Shown here one piece after another: positions 11,611 through 26,703 of a DNA stretch of 60,000 nucleotides. The notes beneath the pieces were generated by a model. The model had not been told where the DNA came from. It saw nothing but the letters and a program-made list of their open reading frames with translations, and made no database searches. Origin of the DNA: Owenia fusiformis. Its lineage: Eukaryota; Annelida; Polychaeta; Sabellida; Oweniidae. Position numbers and translations under genes: made by a program. Location: positions 15,448,467-15,508,466 of the forward strand of contig CAIIXF020000002.1 of assembly GCA_903813345.2 (NCBI GenBank). The letters run 5' to 3'. Each line of letters opens with the position of its first letter. Within the stretch, counting starts at the first letter, position 1.

Positions 11611-14600
11611 TTTATCCTATGATATTCTCTCCATAAAATCATTGGTTCAATATCCATATCTGATTTTCATGTGAAACAAAACCAGACTGTTTACTGTTTA
11701 CAAAATATAACTTAAAATGACATTTTAAAATATAAAATAATTATTGTATAACATAAACGTAAACACATCAATATAAAAAAATTCAACAATATGGTATACA
11801 TACACATGTACATGTAGCTTCATTCGCCTTACGTTTCAAAATCTCTAATTTTGAACTTTGTGTGGAAAATATGTTTCTCACATAAAAACATCATTATAGC
11901 ACGCTCTAGTCATGTGTAGACCTACTATAGGGCTGTCATAGAGCAAAACTGTTGAATTGGAATTAAAAATATGAAAGTCCAAAATATTCTTGAGATATAA
12001 GTCCTTCTAAGTCCTTCAAAGGAATTGCACAGGATGTATGGGTACCTATGTTGGCCTTTTGAAAGATTGTTTTAGAAAAAGAGTCTTCGATATCTGTAAG
12101 TTTACATAAAATTGTACGAGTATTTAAAACTGTTTACCTATTGCTCAAAACGAAACAGAAAATCAATCGTTATCACAACTATCTGGTAGACATACTTGTA
12201 CTTGTTCTTCAAGACACTCAAAATATGATATAAGAGTATACAATTAACATTTATCACAGTCGAGGAACTTCAATTGACGTAAGCATATTATAAATGGTTA
12301 CACTTAGCAGTCTTAGCAGTGTAACAGGTGTGAATATATGGCGTTCGTGTCAGCCATAAAAGAAACTGCAAGGACGACGTATATTACCCCAGGGTCGGAC
12401 TTTTGGGACTAGGGCTGCGCCGATGTTCATCAAATTTGAGCGAAAGGTGTCTTCATTCATGTTGTATCTAGTTTATGTCTCTTTCTTGAAGATTTTAAAA
12501 GTGTATTCCAAACATTGACCAAAATCACGAATAGATCTGGAAACCGTCTGCCCGCAGATTGGATTCTCAGCTTTCCAACGGTACCAAAATTAATTCTGAT
12601 AATCGATAATGTGTTTACATTGCGAATATCTGACCTGGGATCGAGAGGAGACAGACGGTGATAGAGTGGAGATGATACGCTGATGTCAAACATATGGATT
12701 AATTTAAATGATCATATTTGAAGATGCTGTAAATATATATATTTTTATTATAATTACACAATGAGCCAAGCATTACACCCAGACTATTTGAACAACATAT
12801 AATATTTGTATAAATTAGTTGAATGGATATACAAATGGATATATCAATTTTTGCGACAGATCATGTTTTCCACAATTAGTTAATTTAAACCTTCCAATCA
12901 AGAAAATGTAACGTTTTCACAAAATTTTGAGAATTGTATCTTTCATGTGTAGCTCAAGTTATCATAATATTTTTCAATTTTATATTTTTGACCCAGTCTG
13001 TATTTCATTGTAAAATTATAATGAACTTATACAACTGCAGAATTAGGAAATAAGGAACTACATACAGAACGTATATTATATTATAATGAATATCTTTGAA
13101 ATCTTAATAATTTTACTGATCATACGAATACATATACACAAAGAAACTCTTGTTTTCCTGTCAGCCACTTTGAGAGATGCAATTAAATGCATAGAATGTA
13201 AATATAATGTCATAAATGCTCCCCTTAAATCAAATATTAACTGGAGTTATCTTACATAAGAACTCTTAGTACTGACAAGGTATATCTCGTGCTAGTTAAT
13301 TGTATTTCAAATTGAAAATTAAACGATATAAAATATCAATTTGTGTACTAGACTTACAAACACAAAACTTTTATTTGCTCGGTTACAATAAGAAACCTCA
13401 AACTTTTGCCAAATAATATATAATTTTATAATTTTAATAAACTCATTGTACAGTGTAGGTTGGGTCATAAAAATCAGCGGAAAGTGTCGTATGGAAATCG
13501 GTGGTTTTCGAATATGTTAAATATATAAGAATATAAAGTCCCATTTCCAATGTAATTTAGGTAATAACAAAGTTTCAAACATGTATGTTTTTTCTAATTC
13601 AGAGAAATCCACACTCGACTATCTTATCGGATTACGACTTTGTGATTGGCCCACACTGGCCTATAAATGAAAAATAAAAACTTCAAACATCGTTGATGAT
13701 GTCACTGTCCTCTTTTATCATTTTGGACCTTTTTGCTATGTACGTGTATCCATACATGGATGCACTTTTTTAGAGATCACTCCGCGCACACCAAACACAA
13801 GTATATCCTTTCAATTCTGCTTTGACCAATCAAACTCCTGGGTTTTTCAGACAGGTTGTCGATCACTTACAATTTGTATTTAATTTTGAACGCATTATTA
13901 AAAGTCTGAAGAGAACTGAAAAAAACTGACCGACAAAGCATTTGATGATCGATTACTTCGTGGCGAACATTATCAGCGGCGTATTGGAAAGTGTCATCGC
14001 ATCTTTCTGTTTTGCCACTAATGATACGTTGTCGGAAAGGACGATTAGGAAGACATCTCATCACAACATTATTAAGATAAGTGTTTGGAAGATGAACAGT
14101 ATACATGTATTAATATATATTCAATAAAAGCGATGAAACTTTGCCTAAAAATGGCCAGCGTATAGTATAAATAAAATTCACAAAACAATGAAAACACTAA
14201 AAAAAAAATGTGACGTTCTCTCCAATCGTTCTCTCAAACCACTTTCTGTTTTTGCTTCTTGAACTAAAATATCATTTTTACCTACGGTTCCCGTTGTTAT
14301 GACATTGCCATGTCATAATAATAACATGGCAATGTTTACACTCGCCAAAATTGTCAAAAAATTTAGTTTTGATAAAGGAATAGTTCTTATTTTATATGCT
14401 TAATCTTAAAGGTTTTCAACGCGAAATATGAATACAATAAAATTTAGAATAACAATCTGGGACAATCCATTTAGAATGCATGACAATTGGATCCTAGGTT
14501 TCCTCCATAACTTAATTTGTTATCGTTAATCTTCTTTTCTTCTTTTTCTTATTTAATGAGGTAAATTGACTTTTACTAGCATTTATCATCATTATTACCC

Positions 14601-16759
14601 TCTTTTTTCAAGGGCTTATTATTCTATACCCCGTTTACTCCCGTTCAAGTAAATCCTACTTCTTTTTTTCCACCGTGCGTGTGTTTTTTGATGAACGCAG
14701 TTCAGCAGTTGTCGCAGTAAAATGACACTGCCAATGAGCAAGCCTATTATACGTAGTGAAAATCTGGACACATCTACTTTTAAACACTACATAAATTATA
14801 GTGATTTTCTTTCTGTTTACCTTAATTCTTATCTATATTTCTCAAATCTTTGTTACGATTGAGAAATACCAAACTCTTAGTGGCACTCGTACTTTAAACT
14901 TGTATTACATAAAAACATATCACATTTGTCTCAAGAGATTCAATCTAATTTCTCTATAGCAAAGGTGAATATTTCACATAATTAATGGGTTTATTATATT
15001 CAAAATAGAATATATGTGGTACAGAAAACATTGACATTACATCAATCGAAGGATGTCAACATACACTTTAAAATGAAATCTGAGGAAAATAACATTTTTA
15101 CTTCAAGGGTGAGCAGATTTTATTAGAAATGTAATTCATATTCAATTTCACTAAATGTAAAGGTACATGTACGATGAAGGCTCGATGTACTATGAATTAC
15201 TATGATTTCTCCTTGTTCACGATATTCACCACTAATGTAATTTTTATGACCCTATCAATATGGTACATATTTACAGGCATGAGGAGGGGGGCAAAATGTT
15301 ATAGTTCTTCAAATGCCATGAGCTAAAAAATATCAAATATTGTGCAATCGAAGATAATCAATCTTGGTTTTAAGTCTTTTTTACGTCCACAATCCACATT
15401 GATTACATTTTCTGATATTATTTCAATTTCATTTACCCTTTGTATTCGTTCGACTTTACTTCTTAAAAGAAGCTTCGTCAAGGTGAATTTTATTACTTTT
15501 AAATCTCATACGACGGCCGCCGTAAACTGGTTCGCATCATGTATCAAAGTAAAGAAGTATTAGTTAATACACATTGCACATATACATATACTGTCATATA
15601 TTTGTGAAGATGGGGGTGGGTTTGGCGTAGCATCCCATAAATTGCCTACAATAATGATAAAGTGGAAAAAATTGCGATGTCAACTTTTGTCTACACACAA
15701 ACGACGCTTGAAAGTCGAGGATGTGCACAATATTAATAAGTGGAAGAACTCTGCCATCATGCAGTACGCACTTATCAATATATTATTTTTAGACTTATCT
15801 TTGAACGGCTATTAAAGCCGTGTGATTTACTTCAATTTATCAGTTGTCATACGTTTTACAGCATATTTCGCAACGTATATCAAAATACTTATATTATCTC
15901 AGCAATTATTTAAACTGTTCAAATCAAATAACATAATATTTCTTAATTGTTTTTTGACAGTTGTCATGTAAGGTTATCTCATTATCAGTGTCAAGGCAGA
16001 TAAGAATGCTTCTTTACTGTAGGCTACTTTGCTCTTTAGGTAGTGACACCTCGCTTGATGGAAATATTATACGTATTATCATGTTCAGAGACATTGGCTG
16101 TGATCAGTGACTCCAAAGAAGTAACGACGGGTTGTCAGTTTAACTATGAATAAAAATGTTTTCAAAAATTACGCAGATGAAAAATAAGGTTAAGTTCAAT
16201 GTATTACAGTACATTGATGAACCAGTCTGACAAAGGGTCCATTCCAAGGCAATTAATATTTGTATCCCATATGTCGATTTATTTCATGCACTGTACAATA
16301 TGAAGATATAGACTTGGCGAGCAATAACTTTAAGTGGTACTATGCATCATACATGTGATAACGTTTATTAAAAATACATAAATTAAAATATAATCCACAG
16401 AATAGTGTATCCATAAACTCACTCTATACGCATATTAATACACGCATATTAATTTTAACGCATTTATCATCTAAACTGTTATAAAGTGATTACAGTGTAT
16501 CGCTGCAAGGTCACGTGCAAGATTTGGCAAATCGGATAAGATTGTAGGGAAAATAAGGAGAAGTAATAAAATATATAGTGCCGATGAGTAATTCATTATA
16601 ATTTATCTTATACCATGATAAATTGATAACCTATTGAGTTGAGATTGCACCCAAACGATTTCGATATAATTGTATCTTATCTTGTTTAACAGTAAGTAGC
16701 ACAAAGCGCACTTTATCTTAACATTTTGGTTGAATAAATTGTACATTACGTGACAAACA
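11611..16759. other. AT-rich non-coding stretch
   Basis: No exon, domain or RNA gene recognised on either strand. The open frames are under 90 codons and have no family resemblance. The only clear structure is the hairpin at 14303-14334. Confidence 0.5.
14303..14334. repeat. Perfect 11 bp stem hairpin
   Basis: CATTGCCATGT and ACATGGCAATG are separated by a 10-base AT-rich loop. No nearby gene or known RNA family links to it. Confidence 0.7.
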
Positions 16760-17108
16760 ACATCATGATACACCATGACATCTCATTTCTTCTCAGCCTT
16801 CAGGTGAAACAGAAAGATGCTATGAGTATCAGAATGGACAAACAAGATGATTAAGAACACTGATATCGTTTAATTTAACTTTCTTTTGTTCAACTAGTGT
16901 GGATCAATTAGTGTATTAAATCGAATTTACTAATGTCATTTAAAAGCACATTGTTGTGTTTGAAACATAATAACAATCATTTTAGAATATATTTTCTAAC
17001 ACTGACGGTATTGAACGATGCATTCTGATGCTCATAGCATCTAGATCTGTTTCGCCAGAAACATCTCAAGGCTGAGAAAAAATGAGATGTCATGGTTTAT
17101 CATGATTT
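16760..17108. mobile_element. Foldback MITE-like element
   Basis: The outer arms match in inverted orientation: ACCATGACATCTCATTTCTT at 16773 and AATGAGATGTCATGGTTTAT near 17080. Further paired blocks are CTCAGCCTT/AAGGCTGAG and GATGCTATGAGTATCAGAAT/CATTCTGATGCTCATAGCATC. The loop is about 170 bp and AT-rich. No coding potential. Confidence 0.75.
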
Positions 17109-17109
17109 G

Positions 17110-20100
17110 TAAGTAAGAGATCCCGAGATCCTCAAAGCATGTTATGTGTGCTGCAATTGTGCTATGTTGTATACAGTTTCAACGGTCCTGGCAGAAACCA
17201 ACCATGTACAGCAAGGTGGGAGTTCTCTTCCGATCCCCCTAGTATTTCTGTTGCTCATTACTTCATGTACTTTGCTCATTACTATCTGATCAAGAGAGGC
17301 ATCAATGAGCTTCAAGCCTAGGCGATACAGGTGAGAGATCCAAATATGAAGAATTGCAAAAAGCACTTAATATAACATGTGCTCCAATTTAACATGGCAA
17401 AACTGTTCCAAAGTTAACGAACGTCCTCTACTGTATCAGTGATGAAGCTGTTTTTGTAGAATCAAGCATCTGTTGTATTTTCCCACAGCCATCTATTTGG
17501 CAGAGGGACAAATTGTCTACGTGTGAAGACGAATCATATTTCAATAACTATGCTCGCCCGGGGGTTGTGCAGCAGTCAATGCGAACACCCCGCACACCAT
17601 GGTCGGTTAAGTATTCCCCATACCAAAGTCGCGTAAAATGGCTGCACTGTAAACTAGTTTCGGATTGCACACATTGTACATTGTAGTTGTTCTTCATTTT
17701 ATGTATGTTTGTATTCGAACAAAAAATAATGATACTATCTAATAGTTGGCTACTTCATATACGTGTATTGTGGAGTTAAGTTCTTTTGACATTAATATAC
17801 ACTGTATGGGTAACCAAAGTATGATCAATTGAGCTTTCTCTAATTGGGAGATCAAATTTTGCCATGCAAGCAGTGGAACCAAAGCAGAAATTCTGGTATG
17901 GATATATAATATTATTCTACAAGTAAGGTAAGTGATATCGGAAATGCATTATTGTACTCTTTGGTTTTCCAATTCGACATGGTGGCATTAGAGTAAGGTG
18001 GCTAGGATTGCAATTCAGAGGGCACATCCTCACTGTCCATGAGTGTACCATTCCTTTGCATCATTAAATGTCTTCTCAACGCTTCGTTGTATATGAATAT
18101 TTTCTTTAAAATATGCTAGTTTTTGAAGAAGCTCCATTGTATGAGTTATTGCTAGTTTTCTTCTTATTAGAATGTTTGTGATTGTCTGATTATCATTATC
18201 CATTTTTCTTAACCATCCCACGTTCTCATATTCTTCTCATAATCCCCGCCACTGGGCATGTTGTTGCTTCCATCTTTCTTGATGTCATGATCCTGTATCC
18301 AGTCAACAAGCCCACGTTCATGAATTCAGCGCGTCCTCCTTCAGTATTCCTTGCCACCTACTTGATTAATTGATTCCCCTAGGTTGACAAGGTATAATGT
18401 ATATCAGAATTAATCCTAAAATTTCCTACTTATTTTTTTATCTACTGCAACGCATGGATCCTTTAAAAGTAAATTTCTGTAGTCCATAAAATGGTAATTT
18501 AATTTTCAGGATTTCGATTGGTTTAAATGCACCTCGTACTCATTCCTCATTGCACTACAGTACCTATGGCTGGTTGACTGGTTCTGCATAGCCATGGCCA
18601 TTATAACATTCAGTAATGCAACTTCTGATGACATTACGTTTGAATTTATTTTTCTTGAAAAGAAAGTGTATTTTTATTTTTTCCTGTTTTTGTGTTTTCC
18701 TGTTTTTGTGTTTTGTGACTTATGTTACTTTATTCTTTGAATCGTTTTGTTAATGTTAAGAATATGACATCATTTGCAGATACCTATGCAAAGATATTGA
18801 AGAAAGAATGGTGCACATAATGATGTCCATTAACAATTGAGAGATCGAGGGGAAAAATGAATAAACCCCCAGTTCAAAATTCGTCATGGTGGCATTAGAA
18901 TAAGGTGGCTTGGATTCCAATTCAGAGGGCACATCCTCATTGGCCATGAGTGTATACCATTCCTTTGCATCATTATTATTGGCTTCTAAACGCTTCGTTG
19001 TATATGATTTTCTTCTCTGTGCATGTCCTTTACTTTGTTATATTCTACGTCGATTGGCATTTGTCCGGAAATAGAACCATACGTTTCTAGGATGAAGAAC
19101 GGATACAGCGGCAAAACTCTTGTTATTCTACACGTAAGGTAAGTGATATCGGAAATGCATTATTGTACTCTTTGGTTTTCCAATTCGACATGATGGCACT
19201 TTGTAAGAAAGGCCCTTTGCACAAAAGCACGATTGATGTGCAATGCATTCGGTATTTAATATATTTCCTTATTTTCTTTTAAGGTTTTATTTCGTCACCA
19301 AAGGTGAGTTTGCTAAACACGTTGCTGTTTCTCCTTTAAAACGTTGGTTTGCAATGTTAACCACGTCGATCTACCTTGCCTTGACTACTGTTTGTAAATG
19401 TTAAGAATGAGACATGAGTTTGTACATGTTATTCATTGGCTTTTTATCAGCCATCATCAGAATTTCAGATTCCTCGAGCTCATGGAAATCAAATTATGTT
19501 GATTTATCGCATCGATTGCAATGTGCGATGTGTTGGAAAAAGGGGCCCTTGTGTTCTAAGATTCTTCTAAGTTTAAAATTATTTTTGTAAGGAGCTGGTT
19601 AAATAATTTAATTTACAAATGTCCTTCTCAGCAGTGTTGATGTTTTTTAATGTTTCACAATAAAATATTGTCAACAAAGGTAAGTGATCTCTGAAAAGTC
19701 TTCAGCCTCTTCAGATCTCTGACAAGCCTTTGTTGTTCACTGTATTCAGTATTAATTCCACGTACGACTGCGCGACGGGTCTTGGTACTCCCAGTCTTCT
19801 CCAACGCTCCTTCTTTATCTATCATACAAACAGGGATATCAGCTTCTCGAGAGCATGGCAATCAGAAGGTGACGTCGTTACAATATTTTAGGAAATAAAT
19901 TTTTGAGATCAAGCTATAGCATTGCGTCCTCTGTTTTATACATAATACATCAGTATTAATTCTTAAATTGCACCACTTACGGCTGGATGACGGGTTCTAA
20001 TTAGTAGGCTACTCTTCCTTAAGACTTCTCTGGAGCTCCTGATACATGGCCATTGTACAATATACATTCAATAATGCAACTTTTAATGACACTATGTTTG

Positions 20101-23100
20101 AATCAATTTTATTTGAAAAGTAAGTGCATTTTTATATTTTCCTGCTTTGTTTTATACTGACTTATATTACTTTATTCTTTGAATCTGTTCGTTAATGTCA
20201 TAAGACATCATTTGTAGATATCTACGTATGTGAAGACCTCTATCATCCTTCATCAAAATGTCTGACTTTTCGAGCTCAATTGCAAGTAAATTAAATTATG
20301 TTTCCTCTCTATTGTATGTCTGATGTGCAAAGTGTTTTCTAAAGTTTAGATTGAGTATATAAGTTAGGACAGTGTATAATACTCCGATTTACAGAATTCC
20401 TTTCTTAACAATGTTTTCAGTATTTTTTATGAATAGTTTAATAAGGTAAATGATGAACACAGATGGTTGATATATATCTAACCAAGGTGATGAGTGCCTT
20501 CAAGTTGTTCTTTTACCAGGAACACAATCTTACTTCAGAGAAGAACGGACGAGCCCAATGAAACCAGAATGTCTTTAATCATGCTGTTCTGAATCATTGG
20601 GAGTATAGTTGAAGACAGTACACCAAAAACCTCATTTCAAAGGGCAATTTCCTTTTATATAGTAAGAGAACCAACTTCCAAGTATTGCAAAAAATATTCC
20701 CAAAGCACATTATGCGTGCTGCAACTAAGTATGGAGAAACTGTTCCAAAGTCAAGGAACGTCCTCTGTTGTATGCAGTATACATCATCAAAGATCAAGAT
20801 GAGAATTCAACCATGTATAGCTGGTTGAGATGTCTTAATACTCTGCCTCAAGGCACAAGATGAGAATTCAACCATGTAGAGCTGGTTGAGATGTCTTAGT
20901 ACTCTGCCTCCAAGCATCTCTGGAACATGGACCTATTCATTAGCATTCTTTCAGCCTTCATGAGAGTTTACCCTGTTACCTTGTCCTTTACCTTGTTATA
21001 TTCGACGTCGATTGGCATTTGTCCGGAAATAGAACCATACGTTGATAGGATGAAGAACGGATACAGCGGCAAAACTCTTGTTTTTGCCATACCCTAAATA
21101 AACATCATGATCTCCCAAAGCAGGGAATATCTTTCTGTCATAAGAATGTCTGCTTTGCTGAAAAAATCTTTCCCTGTATCATCATAATCCTGTCTAATTG
21201 TTGCAAATTGGGCTTATCACTATTGTCAGTGTAATAGTCATTATGGAATGAACTCCATAAACTGTGCCCACTGTTGTTTGGAATTGTTTATTTCCTTCAG
21301 ATTATGTACGAGTTTTCTGTTCCACTATATGAATTCATCGCACGCGTTCTCATATTCCTCGCTACATGTCGGCGAAGTTAGCCGACGCAAGAATAACTGT
21401 TGCCGTCTTATGATTGATTGATGTGCATTGCATTTGGCATTTGATATTTTTCCTTATTTTGTTTTAAGCTAAGTTTATTTCGTCACCAAAGGTGAGTTGT
21501 ATTTGCTAAACACGTTGACGTTTCTTTTCTAAAACGTTGGTTTGCAATGTTAACCACGTCGATCTACCTTGCCTTGACTACTGTTTGTAAATGTTAAGAA
21601 TGAGACATGAGTTTGTACATGTTATTCATTGGCTTTTTATCAGCCATCATCAGATTCCTCGAGCTCAAGGAAATCAAAATATGTTGATTTATCGCATCGA
21701 TTGCAATGTGCGAATTGTTGGAGAAGGGGCCATTGTTTTCTAAGATTCGTCTAAGTTTAAAATTATTTTTGTGAGGAACGGGTATAATAATTTAATTTAC
21801 AAAATTAATGTCCTTCTCAGCAGTGTTGATATTTTTTAATGCTTCACACTAAAATACTGTCAACAAAGGTAAGTGATCTCAGAAAATTCCTCAAGGTGTT
21901 CTTTTCCTTGTATTGTATCATCCGAAGCATATCGTGTTTAATACTTTTTGGGGAAACATTTTCAGGAGATCAAACTACAAAGTATTTGCGTCCTTTGTTG
22001 TTTACTGTAATAAGTATTAACTGCTACTGGGCGACGGGTATTGGTACTCCCAGTCTTCTCCGACTCTCCTTCTTTATCTGCTCACAGGGATATCATCAAA
22101 CTATAGCATTGCGTCTTTCTTTGTATTCATACAGTAATACATCAGTATTAATTCTTGAATTCCACTTCCTACGGCTGGGTGACGGGTTCTAATTAGTTGG
22201 CTACTCTTCCTTAAAATTTCTCTGGAGCTCCTGACATGCCTGATACATGGATATTATACAATAATAATTATTCAATAATGCAACTTCTGATGACACTATG
22301 TTTGAATCAATTTTACTTGAAAGGAAAGTGCATTTTTATATTTTCCTGCTTTGTTTTTTGTGTTTCTTATGATACTGACTTTATTCTATCATTTGTAGAT
22401 ATCTATATAAAGACCTCTATCATCCTTCATCAAAATGTCTGACTTTTAGAGCTCAATTGCAAGTAAATTAAATTATATTTCCTCTCTATTATATGTCTGA
22501 TGTGCAAAGTGTTTAAAGAGCCCCGTGTTTTCTAACTTTCCTTTAAGTTTAGATTGAGTATAAGTTAGGACCGTGTGTACCGATTTACAGAATTCCTTTC
22601 TCGACAATGTTTTCAGTTTTCTTTATGAATAGTTTAATAAGGTAAGTGTTGAACACAGATGGTTGATATATTTTTAACCAAGGTAATGAGTGATCTCTAA
22701 AAATTCAGTTCAAGTTGTTCTTAAACCAGGAACACAATCTTACTTCAGAGAAGAACGGACGAACTCAATGGAACCAGAGTGTCTTTAATCATGCTGTTAT
22801 AAATAATTTGGAGTATAGTTGAAGACAGATACCTAAAACCTCATTTCAAAGGGCAACATAATGAAATCTTGGAAATACATTTCCATATGCATAGTAAAAG
22901 ACCATATTGCAAAGTATGCTCAAAGCACATTATGTGTACTGAAAATCTTGGTAACACTATTTAAAGTTAAGAAAGTGGGCCACTTTTGGTAAGCAGAACT
23001 GGCGCTGTGGGATGAACCATGGTTCTATTGAAAGCCCATGGATGAACCAAACGTCCTCCGCTGTTTGCAGTGTCAAATATCCTGACAGAAACACAACCAT

Positions 23101-23903
23101 GTTCAAATGGATGAGGGTTCTTTACTCTGCCTCCTAGCATATATGCAATGGAGCTCCTGTTATATCTGCTATATCACTAACTGGGATATTAGTTTCTCTG
23201 ATGGCTTCAGCAGTCCCCCGATTTATCTTGGTAACACTATAGGGAACGTCTTCTGTTGTATACAGTATCAAATACCCTGACAGACTCTATCTTGTATGAG
23301 TATACAACCAGACTTATACTAAGAAATAATTTACTTAGGTGATCTTGGAAAGTGCTTTAGGTATATTCGATTTACCATGAACACAGAGTCCATCTTACAT
23401 CCGAGGGATGAACGAACCTAATAAAGCTATTTTAACAATTTGGAGTATACATAAATACAATCATTGCACAGATCAGTTAAATGTGTTTCATTTTGAAATG
23501 ACTAGGCAAGCATACATCTCTTTTCGAGTTATTTGGACCATTTCAGATCATCTAAATATTGAATAACCCCTTTCGTCATGACATTCTACACGGAACTGGA
23601 CCCTACGTGATGTCTTACGCATGTGCTCGATTGATCATATTGCCCTTCATCATTTGGATTGATATCTAATATCACAGCAATGCTCAAATTAGTTACAAAG
23701 TGCACCTCGTCCTCAATTCAGCCACACTCGCTACATTTACTAAATTTTTGTTTTGTGTCCAAAGCACAGCGCTTTGTATATAGTAAGAGAACCAACTTCA
23801 GAGTATTGCAAAAAATATTTCCAAAGCACATTATGCGTGCTGCAACTAAGTATGGAGAAACTGTTCCAAAGTCAAGGAACGTCCTCTGTTGTATATAGTA
23901 TAT
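17110..23903. repeat. Low-copy higher-order repeat zone, left part
   Basis: Long blocks recur in direct orientation. Block 19045-19130 recurs at 21005-21085 (GGATGAAGAACGGATACAGC). Block 19313-19700 recurs at 21500-21880 (GGTTTGCAATGTTAACCACG). Block 20200-20790 recurs at 22385-22960. Block 17925-17985 recurs at 19137-19196. The main period is about 2.2 kb, with inner related segments, for example the CTCGAGCTC-type boxes near 19475, 20265, 21655 and 22440. A third partial copy lies at 23760-23900. No gene is recognised and the frames are broken differently in each copy. Confidence 0.7.
20801..20912. repeat. Two copies of the 60-61 bp satellite unit
   Basis: Two direct copies contain GATGAGAATTCAACCATGTA, GCTGGTTGAGATGTCTTA and ACTCTGCCTC. 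The same unit is amplified at 26704-27104. Confidence 0.8.
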
Positions 23904-26684
23904 CACTGTATGTACAGTGATCGTCTACTATTAAAAGTGCGTGATCAAAGACTCGACAAGATGCGCAAAATTCAAATATTTTGTAACGGTTATTTTTAAA
24001 AGATTTATTTGTGTTTATATTACAGGCTACTGGTGATTCAATTAGGTTTTGTAGGAACAAGAACACCCATATGCTTTGAGAAATATATATCAGTTTGACC
24101 ATTTTTTCGTAAATGTTATTGATTTTACGATGTAAAGATATAAATGCGATGTAACATGTGTTATTTTATTCAAAAAGCTTAAAAATATCAAAAACAATAG
24201 AACATTTTTACTCTCTTTTATTTTTAATACTTAGGTAGGGTCTTGGGCTTCCGTTTTACCATGATGAAATTCACGTTTCCGCTCTTAAATAACATGGAAT
24301 AAATATTCTAACACAGAAACGAATGGATCAGCCTATAGCGTGAGTTTCAGCAAACCATATGCCCTTTTCATACATGCTTTTCACTGTGTGTGCGTACATT
24401 TTGTTTCTGCCTAGGTTTGAATACATTACCATTTAATGAAATGTACACTGTACAGTAAACCTGCTACGTGAAACACATCTTGAAGCGTATGTAACACCTT
24501 ATAAGTGGAACAGTTTTAAAGTCCCATTCCAGTCCATTTATTTTACCCTCTGATTCCAAGGAACGAGAAGTTAACACCTTGGCATCCAAGATGATTGTCG
24601 AATTGTAATGCAAGAATTGAATAAATTATGAATGAAAATGCATGTCACAGTATCGCCCATTGTCATGGTTGTGCCTGTTTTGGACATGGGGCCTAATAAT
24701 AAACTTATAAAATATAAAATCTGAATTGTACATTATCTATTTCATTGGGGAGTTAAATCATTCTTTTGCAGCAAGGTATCAAGTTATAAGTTATACTAAA
24801 ATGTAATGACGTAATTATCTCCGGTAGATGCCAGTAGTCAGTTCCCAGTTTCACCACGAGGTGGCTAACTTGGGTCATATATAAATGACGGGTATAAGGG
24901 AAAGCTCCTTAAAGTTCAATATTCAGTAGATTTATTGATCAATTTTCAAATAAAAGTCTATCGGTGATTAGCTTGAGAATTTTAGAATTGTATGTAATCG
25001 AATGCAAAATAAACGCCAAGTGGGACTTTTTAGGGAAACTCTACAAAGTGTGAAATAAAGACCATGCTATTATCTCTAATTATGGTAATTTTGTTTTATT
25101 TTGTATCAGTTGAATCAGAGATTTTGGATGATTTCATTTGATTATTGTCAATCACCTAAATTGTAATAAATTCATCACTTTCTACAAGTATGTTAGCCTT
25201 GCCCAAGTCGGTCTCTTTTACTATCTTGATTTCTATTATGACCGCCTTGTACCAAAGAGAAAGCCACGTGCTTTACCGACTCAATGTTTATGTCGGTAAA
25301 ATTTGACCAATCAACGACGGCCCTGCAGCGTTAGCTCATTATTATGCACGGTCAAAAACAAGTACACTTTACTTTTCGCCGGGACTTTTCACGAACAAAT
25401 CTTGCATGAATTCATCATGAAAATACAAATATTTTATCAGATAAATATCAATCAGAGTTTAGTGGATGCCGGAGCATCGATCGGTAACCGGAGGTGAGAA
25501 GATTTCAACAATAAACGTTGAAACGATCGCTGAGTTAAAATGAACATGTAGGCTGAGATTCAATCACTGATCGACTACACCCGCTACATTGGACTCGGTC
25601 TTGCATTTTCATCGCGAAATCAGTTTTAAATCTATTGCATGATTTGATTTATATTAATCACTCTTACAAATTCGATATGTACATTTAATTACATAATATA
25701 TTGTAACTCTAAAGGAACGATCGATCAGATCATTGAATTTCAAATCGGGAAGATTGCTTTGCTTATGCAGGTCAACCTGATAACGTTTTGATTGGTCAAT
25801 CAGCCTGAAGTCACACGTCGTGTCCACGCGTATATCTCTTGATCAATAAGGTTTCGCGATACCCCTGATAGCGTAGGTATTATGGAAACCTCGAAACCGT
25901 TGAATAACTCTGCATAATATCAGCGCAGGTGTATTGGATTGTACAAGGCGGTAATAATTCAAGATCAGATAAGTAAAAAATACCGACTTGGGCAAGGCTA
26001 CAAGTATGTGTTTATTTATTGATTTTACTTCATTTGGTATTATTCCAGAAAAATTTCTTGTTATCACTCTAAATTTGCCTCTATTTTCAGAAATCTTTCT
26101 CATCTTCATCTCTTTACTTCATGATGTTCTACAAGGTGGTTTATAATGATTTGAAATTTAGGAGTTCGAAATGAAGGACAGTCAAATTATGTAAACCAAA
26201 CCACTCTGAAATGCAAAGGACATATCATTAGAATCCACATGGTAAAATCACTCACTTGGCTGATCATAAATTGTTTTCATAACATCCTTCTTACTCGATA
26301 CTGAAGGGGAGTTGGAACGACTGATATGCATGTAATGTTAAGTATTACGTACATTAACCATAGACATGCCAATTTTGTGGTTTGGGTAATCTAAAAACAG
26401 AAAATTTGGTGAAATATACATTTTCGTTCGGCAGTTTTCTGATTTTGCTTCATTTATCAACTCAGTTCAGGTATTTCGGTTGAGCCAATTACTGAATCCT
26501 GTTGCCAAATGAATCTTGAGTCTCTTATACAGCATATGGAATACCATCTGTAGGTAAAATGACGTTAAGGTGGTAAGGAGAAGTGAAACAAACATACCTT
26601 TCCTCCGACATTTCGAATTTTGCGCATCTTGTCGAGTCTTTGATCACCCACTTTTAATAGTAGGCGATCACTGTACATACAGTG
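23904..26684. mobile_element. 2.8 kb TIR DNA element inserted in the repeat zone
   Basis: The terminal inverted repeats start CACTGTATGTACAGTGATCG and continue about 75 bp with TCTACTATTAAAAGTG and GATCAAAGACTCGACAAGAT. The exact complement ends at 26684. Both flanks show TATAT (23899-23903 and 26685-26689). The uninterrupted equivalent is near 20780 (GTATACATCATCAAAGATC), giving a natural empty site. The first 16 bases of the TIR are themselves a palindrome. No transposase is seen, so it is non-autonomous. CACTG ends suggest a CMC/EnSpm-like origin, but this is weak. Confidence 0.8.
25165..26020. mobile_element. Inner foldback element nested in the 2.8 kb element
   Basis: Left-arm blocks CTACAAGTATGTTAGCCTTG, CCCAAGTCGGT and ACCGCCTTGTAC (25180-25255) recur inverted at 25940-26015 (GTACAAGGCGGT, ACCGACTTGGGCAAGG). 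The separation is about 680 bp. Exact ends are not fixed. Confidence 0.6.
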
Positions 26685-26703
26685 TATATATCATCAAAGA
26701 TCA

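Noticed and set aside
21839-22192. 117-codon + frame in the repeat zone
   Set aside because: The duplicated copy at about 19.6 kb does not keep the same frame open, so coding is unlikely.
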